A DNA stretch of 64,000 nucleotides from CAVSUZ01 sp963834715 (GTDB lineage: Bacteria > Pseudomonadota > Alphaproteobacteria > Acetobacterales > Acetobacteraceae). Within the stretch, counting starts at the first letter, position 1, and every line of letters begins with the position of its first letter. Location: assembly GCA_963834715.1 (NCBI GenBank), contig CAWIDE010000010.1, forward strand, positions 62,001-126,000. The letters run 5' to 3'. The notes under the pieces are model-generated. The model worked only from the letters and a program-made list of their open reading frames with translations. It did no database searches and was not told the origin of the DNA. The position numbers and the translations under genes are program-made. This document shows, in pieces, positions 37,213 to 46,561 of this stretch.

Positions 37213-38142
37213 TCAGTCTGCGACCTTGAGCACGATCTTTCCGGGCTTATGGAGGGCGCCATCCAGCATGCGGTGGGCGGTGCTCGCGTCTGCCAGGTCG
37301 AGAACCTCGCCGACCGGCAGGTTAAGCGTTCCGCGCTGGACCATCGCCGAGATCCTGTCGAGCCGGTCCCGCGTGACGTCGACGATGAAATACGCCGCGC
37401 GCACGCCTCGCGACCGGATATAGGCCTCGTCCGGGGGGCGCACGATGGAGACGATGATCCCGTTCGGGCGCAACGCCTCGCAGGTGCTTTCGAGTGCGTC
37501 ACCGCCGATGGTGTCGATAACAGCATCGAGGGGCCGGGAGGCCAATTGCGCGCCAACGCGATCGCCTTCCACGATCGGCTCGGCACCCAGCGCCCGAACC
37601 CGTTCGATGTCCCGGGTGCGCGCGGTTCCGTAGACGCTGGCGCCGGCTTCCTTCGCCATCTGCGTCGCGCAGGCGCCGACGCTGCCCGCCGCACCGCGCA
37701 CCAGGATCGCCTGCCCCGCTTCGATACGCGCGTACTCGAACAGCATCTGCCACGCGGTAACGGCGACGACCGGAAGGCCCGCCGCTGTGACGTAGTCGAG
37801 CGCGGCGGGTTTGAGCGCGACCTTGTTGGCCTCGGCCAGCGCGTACTCGGCATAGCCGCCGACGAACTGGTCGTTCGTCGCGCCGTACACGGCATCGCCG
37901 AGCGAGAACACGCCGACGCCGACGCCGAGCGCGGCCACCGTGCCGCTGATGTCGGAGCCGAGGGTCAAAGGCAGCGCTTGGCCAAGGCCGCTCTGGCCTT
38001 CGCGGACCAGCCGGTCCCACGGCCCGACGCCCGCCGCCTTCACAACGACCAGCACCTCGCCCGCCTCCGCCACCGGACGGGGAATCTCGTTGAGCCGCAT
38101 GGTGTCGATGCCGCCGGATTCATGAACTCGAATGGCTCTCAT
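37213..38142 (-). CDS. NADP-dependent quinone oxidoreductase-like (MDR) protein
   Basis: A 309-residue MDR protein starting MRAIRVHESGGIDTMRLNEI. It has GVGPWDRLVREGQ, ITLGSD-like LTLGSDISGTVAALG, and the nucleotide-binding AILVRGAAGSVGACATQMAK. ATG 38142 has GAGGAGACGAGTG ahead; GTG 38145 is an alternative. Same direction as the following MDR gene, so they probably form an operon. A truncated IS630 lies on the 5' side. Confidence 0.87.
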   Translation of the reverse strand: MRAIRVHESGGIDTMRLNEIPRPVAEAGEVLVVVKAAGVGPWDRLVREGQSGLGQALPLTLGSDISGTVAALGVGVGVFSLGDAVYGATNDQFVGGYAEYALAEANKVALKPAALDYVTAAGLPVVAVTAWQMLFEYARIEAGQAILVRGAAGSVGACATQMAKEAGASVYGTARTRDIERVRALGAEPIVEGDRVGAQLASRPLDAVIDTIGGDALESTCEALRPNGIIVSIVRPPDEAYIRSRGVRAAYFIVDVTRDRLDRISAMVQRGTLNLPVGEVLDLADASTAHRMLDGALHKPGKIVLKVAD

Positions 38143-38218
38143 CACTCGTCTCCTCGGCTACTCTCGTTAGGTGGAGCAAATCCGCGGATGCGCCAGCAAA
38201 GCTAGTACCCCAAGTCGA

Positions 38219-38619
38219 TCATACTGTGGGGTAGAGCCGGTGCAACTTAATGCGGGCCTCTTCGGTGGTGAACTGCCAATTCGCTTTAACGTGAGCTTTG
38301 TTGCGGCTCGCCCGCCAAGCGGCGACTTCGTCGGCCAGAGTTTGCTTGTCGGAGATGCGCTCGTCGAGACACTGCGTTGACAGCACGCTGAGTTCGGATT
38401 CCGCTAAGTTGAGCCAGCTGCCGTGTTTGGGGGTGTAGTGCCACTCAAACCTTTCGACCAGGCGGCGTGCCTCGGCAGCAGGGAAGGCCTCGTAGAGAGC
38501 GGCCTGTCTGTGAGTGTTGAGATTATCCTGCACGAGCACGATTTTCTCTGCCTTGGGAAAGTGCGTGTCGGATAATTCTTTGAGTACCTGGGCGTAGTCC
38601 ACCGCGGTATGGTGGTCGG
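38219..38619 (-). pseudogene. IS630-family transposase, C-terminal fragment
   Basis: Covers the last 130 residues of an IS630 transposase: HHTAVDYAQVLKELSDTHFP, KIVLVQDNLNTHRQAALYEA, FEWHYTPKHGSWLNLAESEL (third acidic residue) and a normal C-terminus ending LYPTV. The N-terminal part is missing; at about 38620 the DNA changes to another interrupted gene. Confidence 0.8.
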
Positions 38620-38883
38620 TGGCATGAGATCGCGTACGATGAGGTCGGCAACGCGGTCATCTCGACGATCTTCACTGGCATTGATTATTCCTACAGTCGT
38701 AACCCTACGCCGCTGGTCTTCGAGACCATGATCCTAGATGGCCCCCTCCACGGGACGCGACGACGCTATACAACCCGAGAGGCTGCGTTACAGGGCCATG
38801 CTGCGGTTGTGGCGATCGTGCGCGCCTCACAGGCCAGTGCGTCGCCACAGCCCAGATTTGCCGCGGGATGCCGTCCCAGCTGA
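38620..38883 (+). pseudogene. 3' fragment of a hypothetical (phage/plasmid-type) protein
   Basis: An 87-codon open frame with no start codon: WHEIAYDEVGNAVISTIFTG, then NPTPLVFETMILDGPLHGTR, YTTREAALQGHAAVVAIVRA. The FETMxxDGPL...TxxEAxxGHAxxV pattern is common in short phage- or plasmid-borne proteins. Its 5' part has been removed at the IS630 junction. Confidence 0.5.
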
Positions 38884-39166
38884 CTAACGCGCTTCGCGGC
38901 GTACCTGTAACACGATTTTTGTTTCGCCATATCGATTTAACTCGTAGGGAGCAGATCAGCGTCCTCGCTCTCCCACCACAGGCTGGCAGACGTGACTCCT
39001 TTCATTGGGGACGGCAAGGACTGCCGTTTAGAGACCCGCTCCGCCGTGGTATTAGCTTGGGTCAATAGCGTCCATGGGTACTGTACCCCCTCCCGCTTGT
39101 GCTTCAGTCCTGGAAAGACGGAACTTGCTCGGCTAAACTGATCTTGGGAAAACGTTTCTCAACCAA

Positions 39167-40823
39167 ATGGCGATAGGATCTCTTGCTTCTTCGATCAGGT
39201 TTAAGCCAGGGTCCCACCACCGGGCTTTGGACGCTGCGAGCATCGTCTGCGCCTATGTGGCAATATACGTGGCATCAGACCGGATCAGTTTCTTTCACGA
39301 GCTGCCGGGAACCTGCTTCGGGCCCTGGAACCCTCCACCGGCCATTAGCCTATCTCTTCTTCTCCTCAAGGGGTTGCGCTTCGCACCCGCGCTCTTCGTC
39401 GCGGGCGTCTTCTCGGATTTCGTAGTTGTCGGTTGCGCGTCCGGTATGGTGGCCACCATCACCGCGAATGCGATCATGGCCGTTGGCTACACCGGGGTTG
39501 CTGCTTCGTTGCGTCGTTTCGCTCATGTCGACCAGGGCCTGTCGCGAGTCGCGGACGTTGTGTACCTGCTGCTGATTGTTGGCGCAGGAACCTTTGTGGT
39601 CGCGGGCCTCGCGGTGTCCGCCCTGGTAATGATGAACGAGCTGCTACCGAACCTGGCATACCCTTCCATCTGGCATTTTTTCATCGGCGATCTTACGGGC
39701 ATCGTTGGCCTTCTCCCCGCCGTGCTGACCATTTCGCAGGCGCGGGAACGTTGGAAGGAGGTGCCGCCATCGCTTCGGGCCTTCGATTGTGGGGTTTTTG
39801 CGGTGGGGCTCGTGTTCGCGCTGTGCATGATATTCGGCGTGGCGATATCGAAAGAGTTGCAGTTCTTCTACCTTCTGCTGCTCCCTGTCGCCTGGATCGC
39901 CGTGCGCCACGGTCTCGCCTGGTGTCCGATCGCTATCGCGGTCACTCAACTGGCGCTCGTATCCACAGTTGGCATCCTCGATTATCAAAGCTCCGACTTT
40001 CTGGCTTATCAGACGCTTTCTCTCGCCGTGGCGGCGAGCGGGCTGATCCTGGGTGCGGTGGTCACGGAACGCCAGCGGGCCGAGCTCCATTTACGCCAGC
40101 AACAGGCGGAGCTCTCCCGCGCTGCAAGGCTCACCACCGCCGGAGCGCTCGGCGCCGCCGTTGTTCATGAGATCGGGCAGCCGCTCGCCACGCTGGCCAC
40201 CTATGCCCATGTTTGCCGCCGCCTTCTGGTAGCAAGTCCCACCGATATTCCAGTACGGGCGTTGCGTGAGAACTCTGGCTAAACTGGAAGCCGAAGTGCG
40301 ACGCGCGGGAGACATTGTCGATCACCTCCGCGACTTCTTAGGCAGGAGCGAACCGCGATGGTCTCCGCTCGATCTCACCGACACAACCCGCAGCGTTGTC
40401 GTCGCCCTCGCCGACCTCGCTCGCTCTTTCGGTGTTATGGTCCGGATTGACACTCGGCCGCTGGCGCAAATCGCCGCAGACCGCGTTCAGCTTGAACAGG
40501 TACTGGTCAACTTGATTCGCAATGCGATCGAGGCGGCTGGCGAGTGTCGCGAGCAGGAGAAGATGGTGTGGGTCCGCTTGCGGCAGGTGGACGGCGAGAA
40601 CGAGTTGGTCGTTGAAGACAACGGGCCTGGCATCCCGGCCGATGTGGCGGAACGGCTGTTCAAGCCTTTCGAAACCAACAAGCCGCGCGGTATGGGACTT
40701 GGGCTATCGCTCAGCCTTGAGATCGTGAAGGCGCATGGTGGAAGGCTTTGGTGGGATGCAGCAAGCAGTCCGCGCGCGCGGTTCGTTTTGCGGTTGCCCT
40801 GCGACAAAGTTCGCTACCCATGA
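39167..40823 (+). pseudogene. MASE1-type membrane sensor histidine kinase, frameshifted
   Basis: Sensor kinase with a multi-helix N-terminal MASE1-like domain (residues about 20-300) containing FGPWNPPPAISLSLLLLKGL, then a short coiled coil (VTERQRAELHLRQQQAELSR) and the H-box AAVVHEIGQPLATLATYAHV. An extra A at 40271-40272 (GAGAACTCTGG where GAGACTCTGG fits) breaks the frame before LAKLEAEVRRAGDIVDHLRD. The ATPase domain follows with N-box VLVNLIRNAIEAAGE, G1 DNGPGIP and G2 GMGLGLSLSLEIVKAHGG. The end overlaps the FixJ-type regulator. Autophosphorylates His and passes phosphate to the regulator. Real inactivation or sequence error. Confidence 0.85.
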
Positions 40824-41437
40824 CCGGAGCGACGGTTCACGTCGTGGAGGATGATCCGGGAATGCGGGACGCCCTGACTTTGCTGCTGCAGGGCGAAGGC
40901 TTTGACGTTTGCAGCTATCCGAGTGCCGAGGCGTTCCTGGCCGAGTTGGACCGGTCGCAGCCCATCTGCCTGCTTGCCGATGTCCGGTTGCCTGATATGG
41001 ACGGGATCACGCTGTACCGCCACCTGGTCGAGCTTGGGCTCGACCCGGCGACCGTGGTCATCACCGCTCATGGCGATGTCCCCATGGCGGTCGCGGCCCT
41101 GAAGGAAGGGGTCGTTGATTTTGTCGAAAAACCCTTTGATCCGGCGCTACTGTTGGAGAGTGTGCGCGAAGCCCGGCAGCGTGCTGTCGCCAGTCAGGAA
41201 CGCCATTCGCAGGCGGCCGAGATAGAAGCTCGCCGATCAACGCTGACGCCGCGTGAGGTGGAGGTTCTCGACCTGCTGGTAGAAGCCCACCCTAACAAGG
41301 CGATCGCGGCAAAGCTTGGCACAAGCGTCCGTACTGTGGAGCACCATCGTGCGCACATCTTGGAGAAGATGGGAGCACGTTCTCTCGGCCATCTGATCAA
41401 GTTGATGCTGGCGACCCGCCGATCTGGTGCGAATTAG
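40820..41437 (+). CDS. FixJ-family response regulator
   Basis: A 205-residue two-domain regulator starting MTGATVHVVEDDPGMRDALT. The receiver has the phosphoacceptor Asp in LLADVRLPDMDG, ITAHGDVPMAVAALKEG and the conserved Lys in FVEKPFDPA. The output is a LuxR-type helix-turn-helix: LTPREVEVLDLLVEAHPNKA, then GTSVRTVEHHRAHILEKMGA. It overlaps the kinase stop (ATGA). Intact. A perfect palindrome (41451) and a repeat-peptide gene lie immediately downstream, so the peptide is a likely target. Confidence 0.9.
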   Translation: MTGATVHVVEDDPGMRDALTLLLQGEGFDVCSYPSAEAFLAELDRSQPICLLADVRLPDMDGITLYRHLVELGLDPATVVITAHGDVPMAVAALKEGVVDFVEKPFDPALLLESVREARQRAVASQERHSQAAEIEARRSTLTPREVEVLDLLVEAHPNKAIAAKLGTSVRTVEHHRAHILEKMGARSLGHLIKLMLATRRSGAN

Positions 41438-41450
41438 TGGCATCGTCGCA

Positions 41451-41462
41451 GGTACAAGTACC
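41451..41462. promoter_or_regulatory. Palindromic operator candidate, box 1
   Basis: GGTACAAGTACC is a perfect palindrome around a central AA. A TAATAT -10-like box lies at 41485-41490, so the palindrome is centred about 31 bp upstream of it, where a class II activator would sit. Aligns with boxes 2 and 3. Confidence 0.5.
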
Positions 41463-41510
41463 AATAAATTCCTCGAATTGTGCATAATATCTCGGCGACG
41501 GTGGAGGATA

Positions 41511-41675
41511 ATGCCTCGACCACGTGAGATCTCCATAAAACCTATGCGCTTCTCTATTATCGCTGCCTTTCTGGCGCTTGCGCTGGGCTTCGGCCCGGTC
41601 GCACTTGCTGGCGAGACCGGTTGGGCTAATGCCTTGAACGGTTATGGCCACTATCACCGGAGCAATGGGGACTAA
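41511..41675 (+). CDS. Secreted repeat peptide B
   Basis: A 54-residue product from ATG 41511, which has GGTGGAGGATA upstream; ATG 41544 is an internal alternative. The signal peptide (MRFSIIAAFLALALGFGPVA, cleavage near LA-G) is followed by one repeat: ETGWANALNGYGHYHRSNGD. It shares signal-peptide style and repeat with peptides A and C. It directly follows the FixJ-type regulator and box 1, suggesting control by that system. Confidence 0.68.
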   Translation: MPRPREISIKPMRFSIIAAFLALALGFGPVALAGETGWANALNGYGHYHRSNGD

Positions 41676-41755
41676 CTAAGCGCCTGGCTCGACGAAACCT
41701 GTTTTCCGTGTCTGCGCTAGACGTAATAAATCGATACGGACACAAACAATCGCAA

Positions 41756-41767
41756 GGTACAATTACC
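41756..41767. promoter_or_regulatory. Palindromic operator candidate, box 2
   Basis: GGTACAATTACC, with GGTA and TACC arms. A TAATAT box is at 41791-41796. The 55 bp from here closely match those starting at box 1, including GCGTAATATCTTAGCGATGG. It precedes the duplicated secreted protein at 41905. Confidence 0.5.
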
Positions 41768-41904
41768 TATAGACTGCCCCGACTTGCGCGTAATATCTTA
41801 GCGATGGTGGTGCAAAACACTGTCCCAGCAACACCGCCGATTTTTACGAGGAGGCTTGTCTGCAGTTGCAGGAGCAGAGCGTGACCACAGGGAAGGTTCC
41901 ACCC

Positions 41905-42288
41905 ATGCTTAACGGACCAGATTCAACGAGGCGGTCCATGCTGCGCAAACTCCTTCTCGTCTTTTTCTACGTGTCGATTTCTTTGTCCCATGCCCGCGCG
42001 CATCCACCGCCTGCGGACAGCTACGAGGCGCAGCAGCTGGGCAAGTTCTGGCAATGATTTCCACAGGCTGGTCGTCCGATAGGCTCTTGCCGCGAGCTTG
42101 GGTGTGGACGCGTGGCCGCACGTATCTATTCAGGCCGTTACGATATCGAGTTCCTGCACCCTGCGACCACCACGCTGCGTGATGTCGCGGGCAATGCCAG
42201 CGATCGATCGGCTAACACTTTGGGTCGATCTGCAAAGCGCCGAACAAGTTACGTGCAGCCAGGAAAATCTCTGAATGAACCCCTCTGA
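41905..42288 (+). pseudogene. Small secreted protein of the duplicated YEAxxLGKF family, nonsense mutation
   Basis: Starts MLNGPDSTRRSMLRKLLLVF with a signal peptide (FFYVSISLSHARA), then PPPADSYEAQQLGKFWQ and an in-frame TGA at 42055-42057. The same frame continues FPQAGRPIGSCRELGCGRVA, ARIYSGRYDIEFLHP to 42288. The paralogue at 45957-46210 has TGG (Trp) where this copy has TGA, so this is a nonsense mutation. GGGAAGG precedes ATG 41905. The mature part has a conserved Cys. Function unknown; box 2 lies about 140 bp upstream. Confidence 0.6.
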
Positions 42289-42576
42289 ACGTGATCACAG
42301 AGCGACGTGTAGGACGGCGCGAGGTGACCTTGGCGAAAATCGTCAGCAACTTGCAGGACAGCAAAAATGCCTGACCGCCGGGCTTTAAGTGGTAAGGGCG
42401 GACGGCGCGGGCTACATTTCTGCCCGAGACAAGGGCTCTCGCGGCGCTGAGATTTTCTGCCCTAATCGGCGCGCACACGCGTGGGATTGCTTCGGCCCTT
42501 TTAGGCCTCGCATAACCCCGCGCTGGTAATCAGGATTGGTCTCCGATGTCGTTGACGCTGGTGATGGGCAGACCGC

Positions 42577-45500
42577 TCATGGGCTGGCCTTGGTTTGGCT
42601 GAGCAGTGCCCTGGCCTCGACGAGGTCAGGCAAGCCCAGGCCTTCGATGAAGGAAGCATAAAGGGGGGCGAGCAGTTTATGCGCTTCTTTCTCGCGCCCC
42701 CGGGCGCGCCAGAGCCGCGCGAGGCTGCTGGCGGCGCGTAGTTCCCACAGCCGGGCTGCCTGACGGCGGGCAATCTTGAGCGCTGTACGCAAGTGGCGTT
42801 CGATTTCCAGTAACGGAGCGCTTTGGATACGGAGCGCCTCGGCATGAAGCCGATGGAGTTCGGCACTCAGGTAATGTTCACCGTTCGTGTCAGCGTGCCT
42901 GTGCGCGGCCTCAAGATGAGTAAGCGCGGCGTCGGGGCTCCCCGCGAGCAAACACCCCTCGGCGAGATAACAATAGGCTCGGGTGTTAGCCAGCTTCGTC
43001 CCGGTTGTTCCCAGGTGGCGCAGGCCCTCTTCGAGAAGGGTCAGCCCCTGCGCCGTATCGCCGAGCTGGCATAGCGCCGAGCCGCGCCGTTGGTGCGCGA
43101 AAGCCAGCCACTGCGGGAAGCGGTGCTGCCTGGCGATATCGATTGCCTCCGCTGCGACCTTGTCCGCCATCACTGCATCGCGCAGAACAGTGTACAGTTG
43201 CGCGAGGACGACCAGCGACCAGGCGATCTCGTGCGGATTGTTGCGGGTACGCGCTCCTGCGAGCCCCTCTTCGCTCATCCGTAAACCCGTCTCCGGATAA
43301 CCCAGGAAGCACAGCACATCGCCGCGGTAAATTCGGCAGATGATACGCGGGTCCTCACCGTAAATGGCGAAGTCGGTGTCCCGTAGGCTGTCGGCAAGAG
43401 CTATGCCGCGAGCAAAGACCGCGTCGGCCCCCGTCTGCTCGCCCGCAGTGAACAGGGATATCCCGAGAGCCCTACATGCGATGGCAATGCGGGCCGGGTC
43501 GCCGTTGCGCTCGGCAAGCGACAACAGGCCGCGGGCCAGTGCTACCGTTTTTGGCAGTGGCTGGCGCATCAGGCACGAATTCCACACTGCCCGGTGGGCA
43601 GCGAAACGTCCCGGCCAGTCGGGAAGGCTCTCCCCGAGTTCCTTGGTGCGCGCCGCGCAAGTCTCGACGAACTGCGATCCGAAACCGTGGGCGGCAATCG
43701 CCGGGACGATCTGCGCGAGACGCAGGTCGGCTTCGAGCCGATCTCTTTTCGCGTCGGGGGGCAGGGTTTGTACCAGTTCGAGCGCCCGGTCGAAGTGAAC
43801 GATAGCCTCGCGGTTAGCGAAGCAGGCGATGCTTTGCTCGCCGGCCCGCCGCCAGTGCGTGATGGCCAGGTCGGCCAAGCCCGCCCCGGCGTAGTGCCAG
43901 GCCAGCAATTGCGGCTCGCGCTCTGCCGCCTCCGGGAACAAGCGCGCGATGGCCTCGGCGATGTGCGCATGCAGCCCGCGGCGCGGCTCCCGCAGCAGCA
44001 TGCCATAGGCCGCATCGCGCAGGAGGCCATGCCTGAACCTGTAGATTGGGTCGGGCGAAACACCGGGGCGGTGGATCAGCTCGGCGTCATTGAGCTGCCG
44101 CAGTGCGGATTCGAGGGTATTGTCAGGCAGGCCGGCAACGGCGGCGAGCAGATCGTGTGGGAACTCGCGTCCGATGGCCGCGCCAGCTTGCGCCACCTGA
44201 CGGGCCGTTGCGCCCAGCCGATCGAGCCGCGCCAACAGGGAGGCATAAAGGGTGGGGGGTACGGCTGTCGGGGCGGGGAACGGCGCGGGCGGCACGGTCT
44301 GGCCGCCAGCCTCGCGTGCCGCTTTGGTCAGCTCCTCTATAAACAGAGGTACGCCGTCGGTGCGCTCGACGATATCCGCGACGACTTCGGGGGGCAGTCT
44401 CCCACGGCTGCCCGCGACCTGCTCGACGAGCGCCGCGTTGTCGCGCCGGCCGAGGCGGCTGAGGCGGAGCTCCGTCACGTGCGCCTGTCCAGTCCAGGGG
44501 GCCCGGAAGTCAGGCCGGTACGTAGCGACAAGTAGCAGCGAGAGGCGGTCCGCCCGCGCGGCCAACAGATCGAACAGTTCGAGTGTTGTGGGATCGGCCC
44601 AGTGCGCATCTTCCAACACGGCGAGAACCGGGCGCGCGTTCGCCAGCGACTCGACCTGCTTGAGCAGCGCGGCCAGAGTATGTTCCCGCCGCAGGTGGGG
44701 ACTAAGATCACGGCGCGGGTGCCGGCTGCCGGCCGGCATCCCGAGCAGTCCGGCGATGATACTTAGGTCTTCCGGGCTCGTTCTCGTGGCGGCGAACAGT
44801 GCCTCCAGCTTCGCCAAACGTGCTTCTGTTGTGTCCTCGGGCACAAAGCCGGCGGTATGCTTAAGCCACGTGATGATCGGATGCAGCGCGGTATCGCGGT
44901 GGTGCGGCGAGCAGAACCACTCCAGCCGCGCGCGTATTTGCCTGGCGGCGGCTATTGCCTCCCGCAATGCTGCGATCAGGCGAGATTTACCGATGCCTGG
45001 TTCGCCAGAGATCAGGAAGAGCTGACCTTCGCCGGATGCGGCGCGGTGCCAGCAGCGCAGCAGCAGATTTAGTTCCTCGTCGCGGCCGATGAGGGGGATG
45101 GGCCGACGTGAGCGCAAAGCCTGGAATCGGTGTGCGACGGCGGCTGGGCAGAGCACGCGCCATGTATGGACAGGATGCGGTAGCCCTTTCAGTTCAGACA
45201 TGCCGAGATCAGCCCACTCGAACGTGGTGGCTGTGATGCGACGAGTTCGTCTGATCGACGACCACTGCCCCTGGCTCGGCTTTGCTGAGCAAGCGGGCGG
45301 CAAGATTTGGGGTTTCTCCGATTACGCTTCGCTCCTGCGTCCCGCCGGCGTCGAGAAGGTCGCCGACCACCACGGGCCCAGTGGCAATTCCGACGCGCAC
45401 GGAGAGCGACCCGGCGGAGGTGTTTAGTTGCGCTACGGCCTCGGCTGCGGCGATTCCGCCGCGGATGGCGCGCTCGGCGTCGTCCTCGTGCGCGGTCGGC

Positions 45501-45694
45501 CAGCCGAAATAGACAAGCAAGCCGTCACCAAGGAACTTGGCGACATAACCACCATGCTCTTTCAGCGTCTCGGACGCGACCTGGTAATATCGTGCCATGA
45601 CTTCGCGCAGATCTTCCGGATCCAGGCGGGACGAGAGTGCAGTCGAATCCGCAAGGTCGCAGAAGAGCAGGGTGAGCTGGCGCCGCTCAGGCAT
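42577..45694 (-). pseudogene. Adenylate/guanylate cyclase-ATPase-TPR giant regulator, frameshifted
   Basis: Large signalling protein of about 1040 residues. The N-terminal class III cyclase domain begins MPERRQLTLLFCDLADSTAL and has LGDGLLVYFGWPTAHEDDAE. The frame breaks at 45246-45247 by one extra base (coding ACGAACTCG where ACGACTCG fits, giving DQTTRRITATTFEWADLG). Next is an AAA/STAND ATPase with Walker A LISGEPGIGKSRLIAALREA and Walker B VLAVLEDAHWADP, then helical TPR-like repeats to the C-terminus. Such proteins couple nucleotide signals to regulation. The true start may lie upstream of 45694. It sits between the two copies of the peptide and YEAxxLGKF genes. Confidence 0.8.
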
Positions 45695-45956
45695 TGATTC
45701 GGAAGCAGCTAGAGGCACTGCTATCTCAGCGTCGCCCCGTTTTGGGCTGGCGCGCGGTGATCTCAGCCGCGAGTGGGTCAACATCCACGAGGCGGGGCAC
45801 GGTTTCTTCCTGTCGCGAGGTCTCCGAGCTAGCATCACCCGGCGGGCGGTACCTGTGCTCAACCAGCCACCCACTATTGCAGGCGAAGCGGAGGAGTCTA
45901 TGGGTACTTCTACCCTGGGAGGGCGGGTATTTCTCGCTTCGGGCTGAATCCTTCCG

Positions 45957-46210
45957 CCCATGCCCGCACGAACCGGCCGTCGGCGGCGGCTACGAGGCAA
46001 AGGAGCTGGGAAAGTTCCGGCGGTGGTTTCAAGCACGGGCTTACCCACTAGGCTCGTGCTGCGAGCTTGGGAATAAGCGCGTGCTCCATATGGCGCATCT
46101 ACGGCTCGCACGTTTTATCGGTTCGTCGCCGCGTCGTGTGCAGCGCGGGCCCGCGAGGTGGCGGGGGTATCCTGGGAGAAAAATTGGTTCATGCCGACCA
46201 GTATTTCCGG
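45957..46210 (+). pseudogene. Second copy of the YEAxxLGKF secreted protein, decayed
   Basis: DNA from about 45963 to 46090 aligns almost base for base with 41986-42116. The readable frame gives CPHEPAVGGGYEAKELGKFR, RWFQARAYPLGSCCELGNKR. The signal-peptide part (SAHARTNR) is in another frame. A second frame change follows before RIYGSHVL. So several lesions, but it retains TGG at the position mutated to TGA in the other copy. Box 3 and peptide C follow directly. Confidence 0.5.
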
Positions 46211-46227
46211 TCCCAGATTTGCTATAG

Positions 46228-46239
46228 GTACAATTACCT
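46228..46239. promoter_or_regulatory. Palindromic operator candidate, box 3
   Basis: GGTACAATTACC, identical to box 2, followed by TAT as there. It lies 114 bp upstream of repeat peptide C. A possible -10 is near 46264-46269. Confidence 0.48.
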
Positions 46240-46352
46240 ATTCCAGTAGCGGGCTGAAGGACTTCATAGCAAGAAGCAGCATTTTCGTACTTGGTTATGA
46301 CCGCGACAAACGCACGACACGTCTGTTCGCAAATCAACGAGGAGGTCTGGAT

Positions 46353-46478
46353 ATGCGTTACTTTATCGTCGCAGTCGGTCTGGCGTTTGCCCTGGGCTTC
46401 GGCCAGGCCGCAGTTGCTGCTGACGGCTGGGGCACGCATGAGAACGGATACGGCCAGTATCATGTGAGCAACGGCTGA
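46353..46478 (+). CDS. Secreted repeat peptide C
   Basis: A 41-residue precursor from ATG 46353 with GAGGAGGTCTGGAT upstream. The signal peptide MRYFIVAVGLAFALGFGQAA (cleavage near VA-A) closely matches that of peptide A. One repeat follows: DGWGTHENGYGQYHVSNG. The mature peptide is only about 19 residues, so the repeat itself is the product. Followed by a strong hairpin at 46503. Confidence 0.72.
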   Translation: MRYFIVAVGLAFALGFGQAAVAADGWGTHENGYGQYHVSNG

Positions 46479-46502
46479 GAGCCGCCGCCGCAACGATGAT
46501 AG

Positions 46503-46530
46503 GGAAGGGGGGCAGTTTTGCCCCCTTTCC
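46503..46530 (+). terminator. Strong hairpin terminator after peptide C
   Basis: GGAAGGGGGGCA pairs with TGCCCCCTTTCC around a TT-rich loop, a G/C-rich stem without a long U-tract. The loop and stem resemble the nested hairpin after peptide A (GGGGCGGCAGTTTGCCCC). Confidence 0.6.
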
Positions 46531-46561
46531 GCTTGCGCCCAACTCCCCGCCGCAGCCTCGG

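Noticed and set aside
37123..38205. 360-residue plus-strand frame
   Set aside because: Antisense shadow of the second quinone-oxidoreductase-like gene.
42055..42057. TGA in the YEAxxLGKF gene as a possible selenocysteine codon
   Set aside because: The aligned codon in the paralogue is TGG (Trp), no SECIS-like hairpin is obvious, so a nonsense mutation is simpler.
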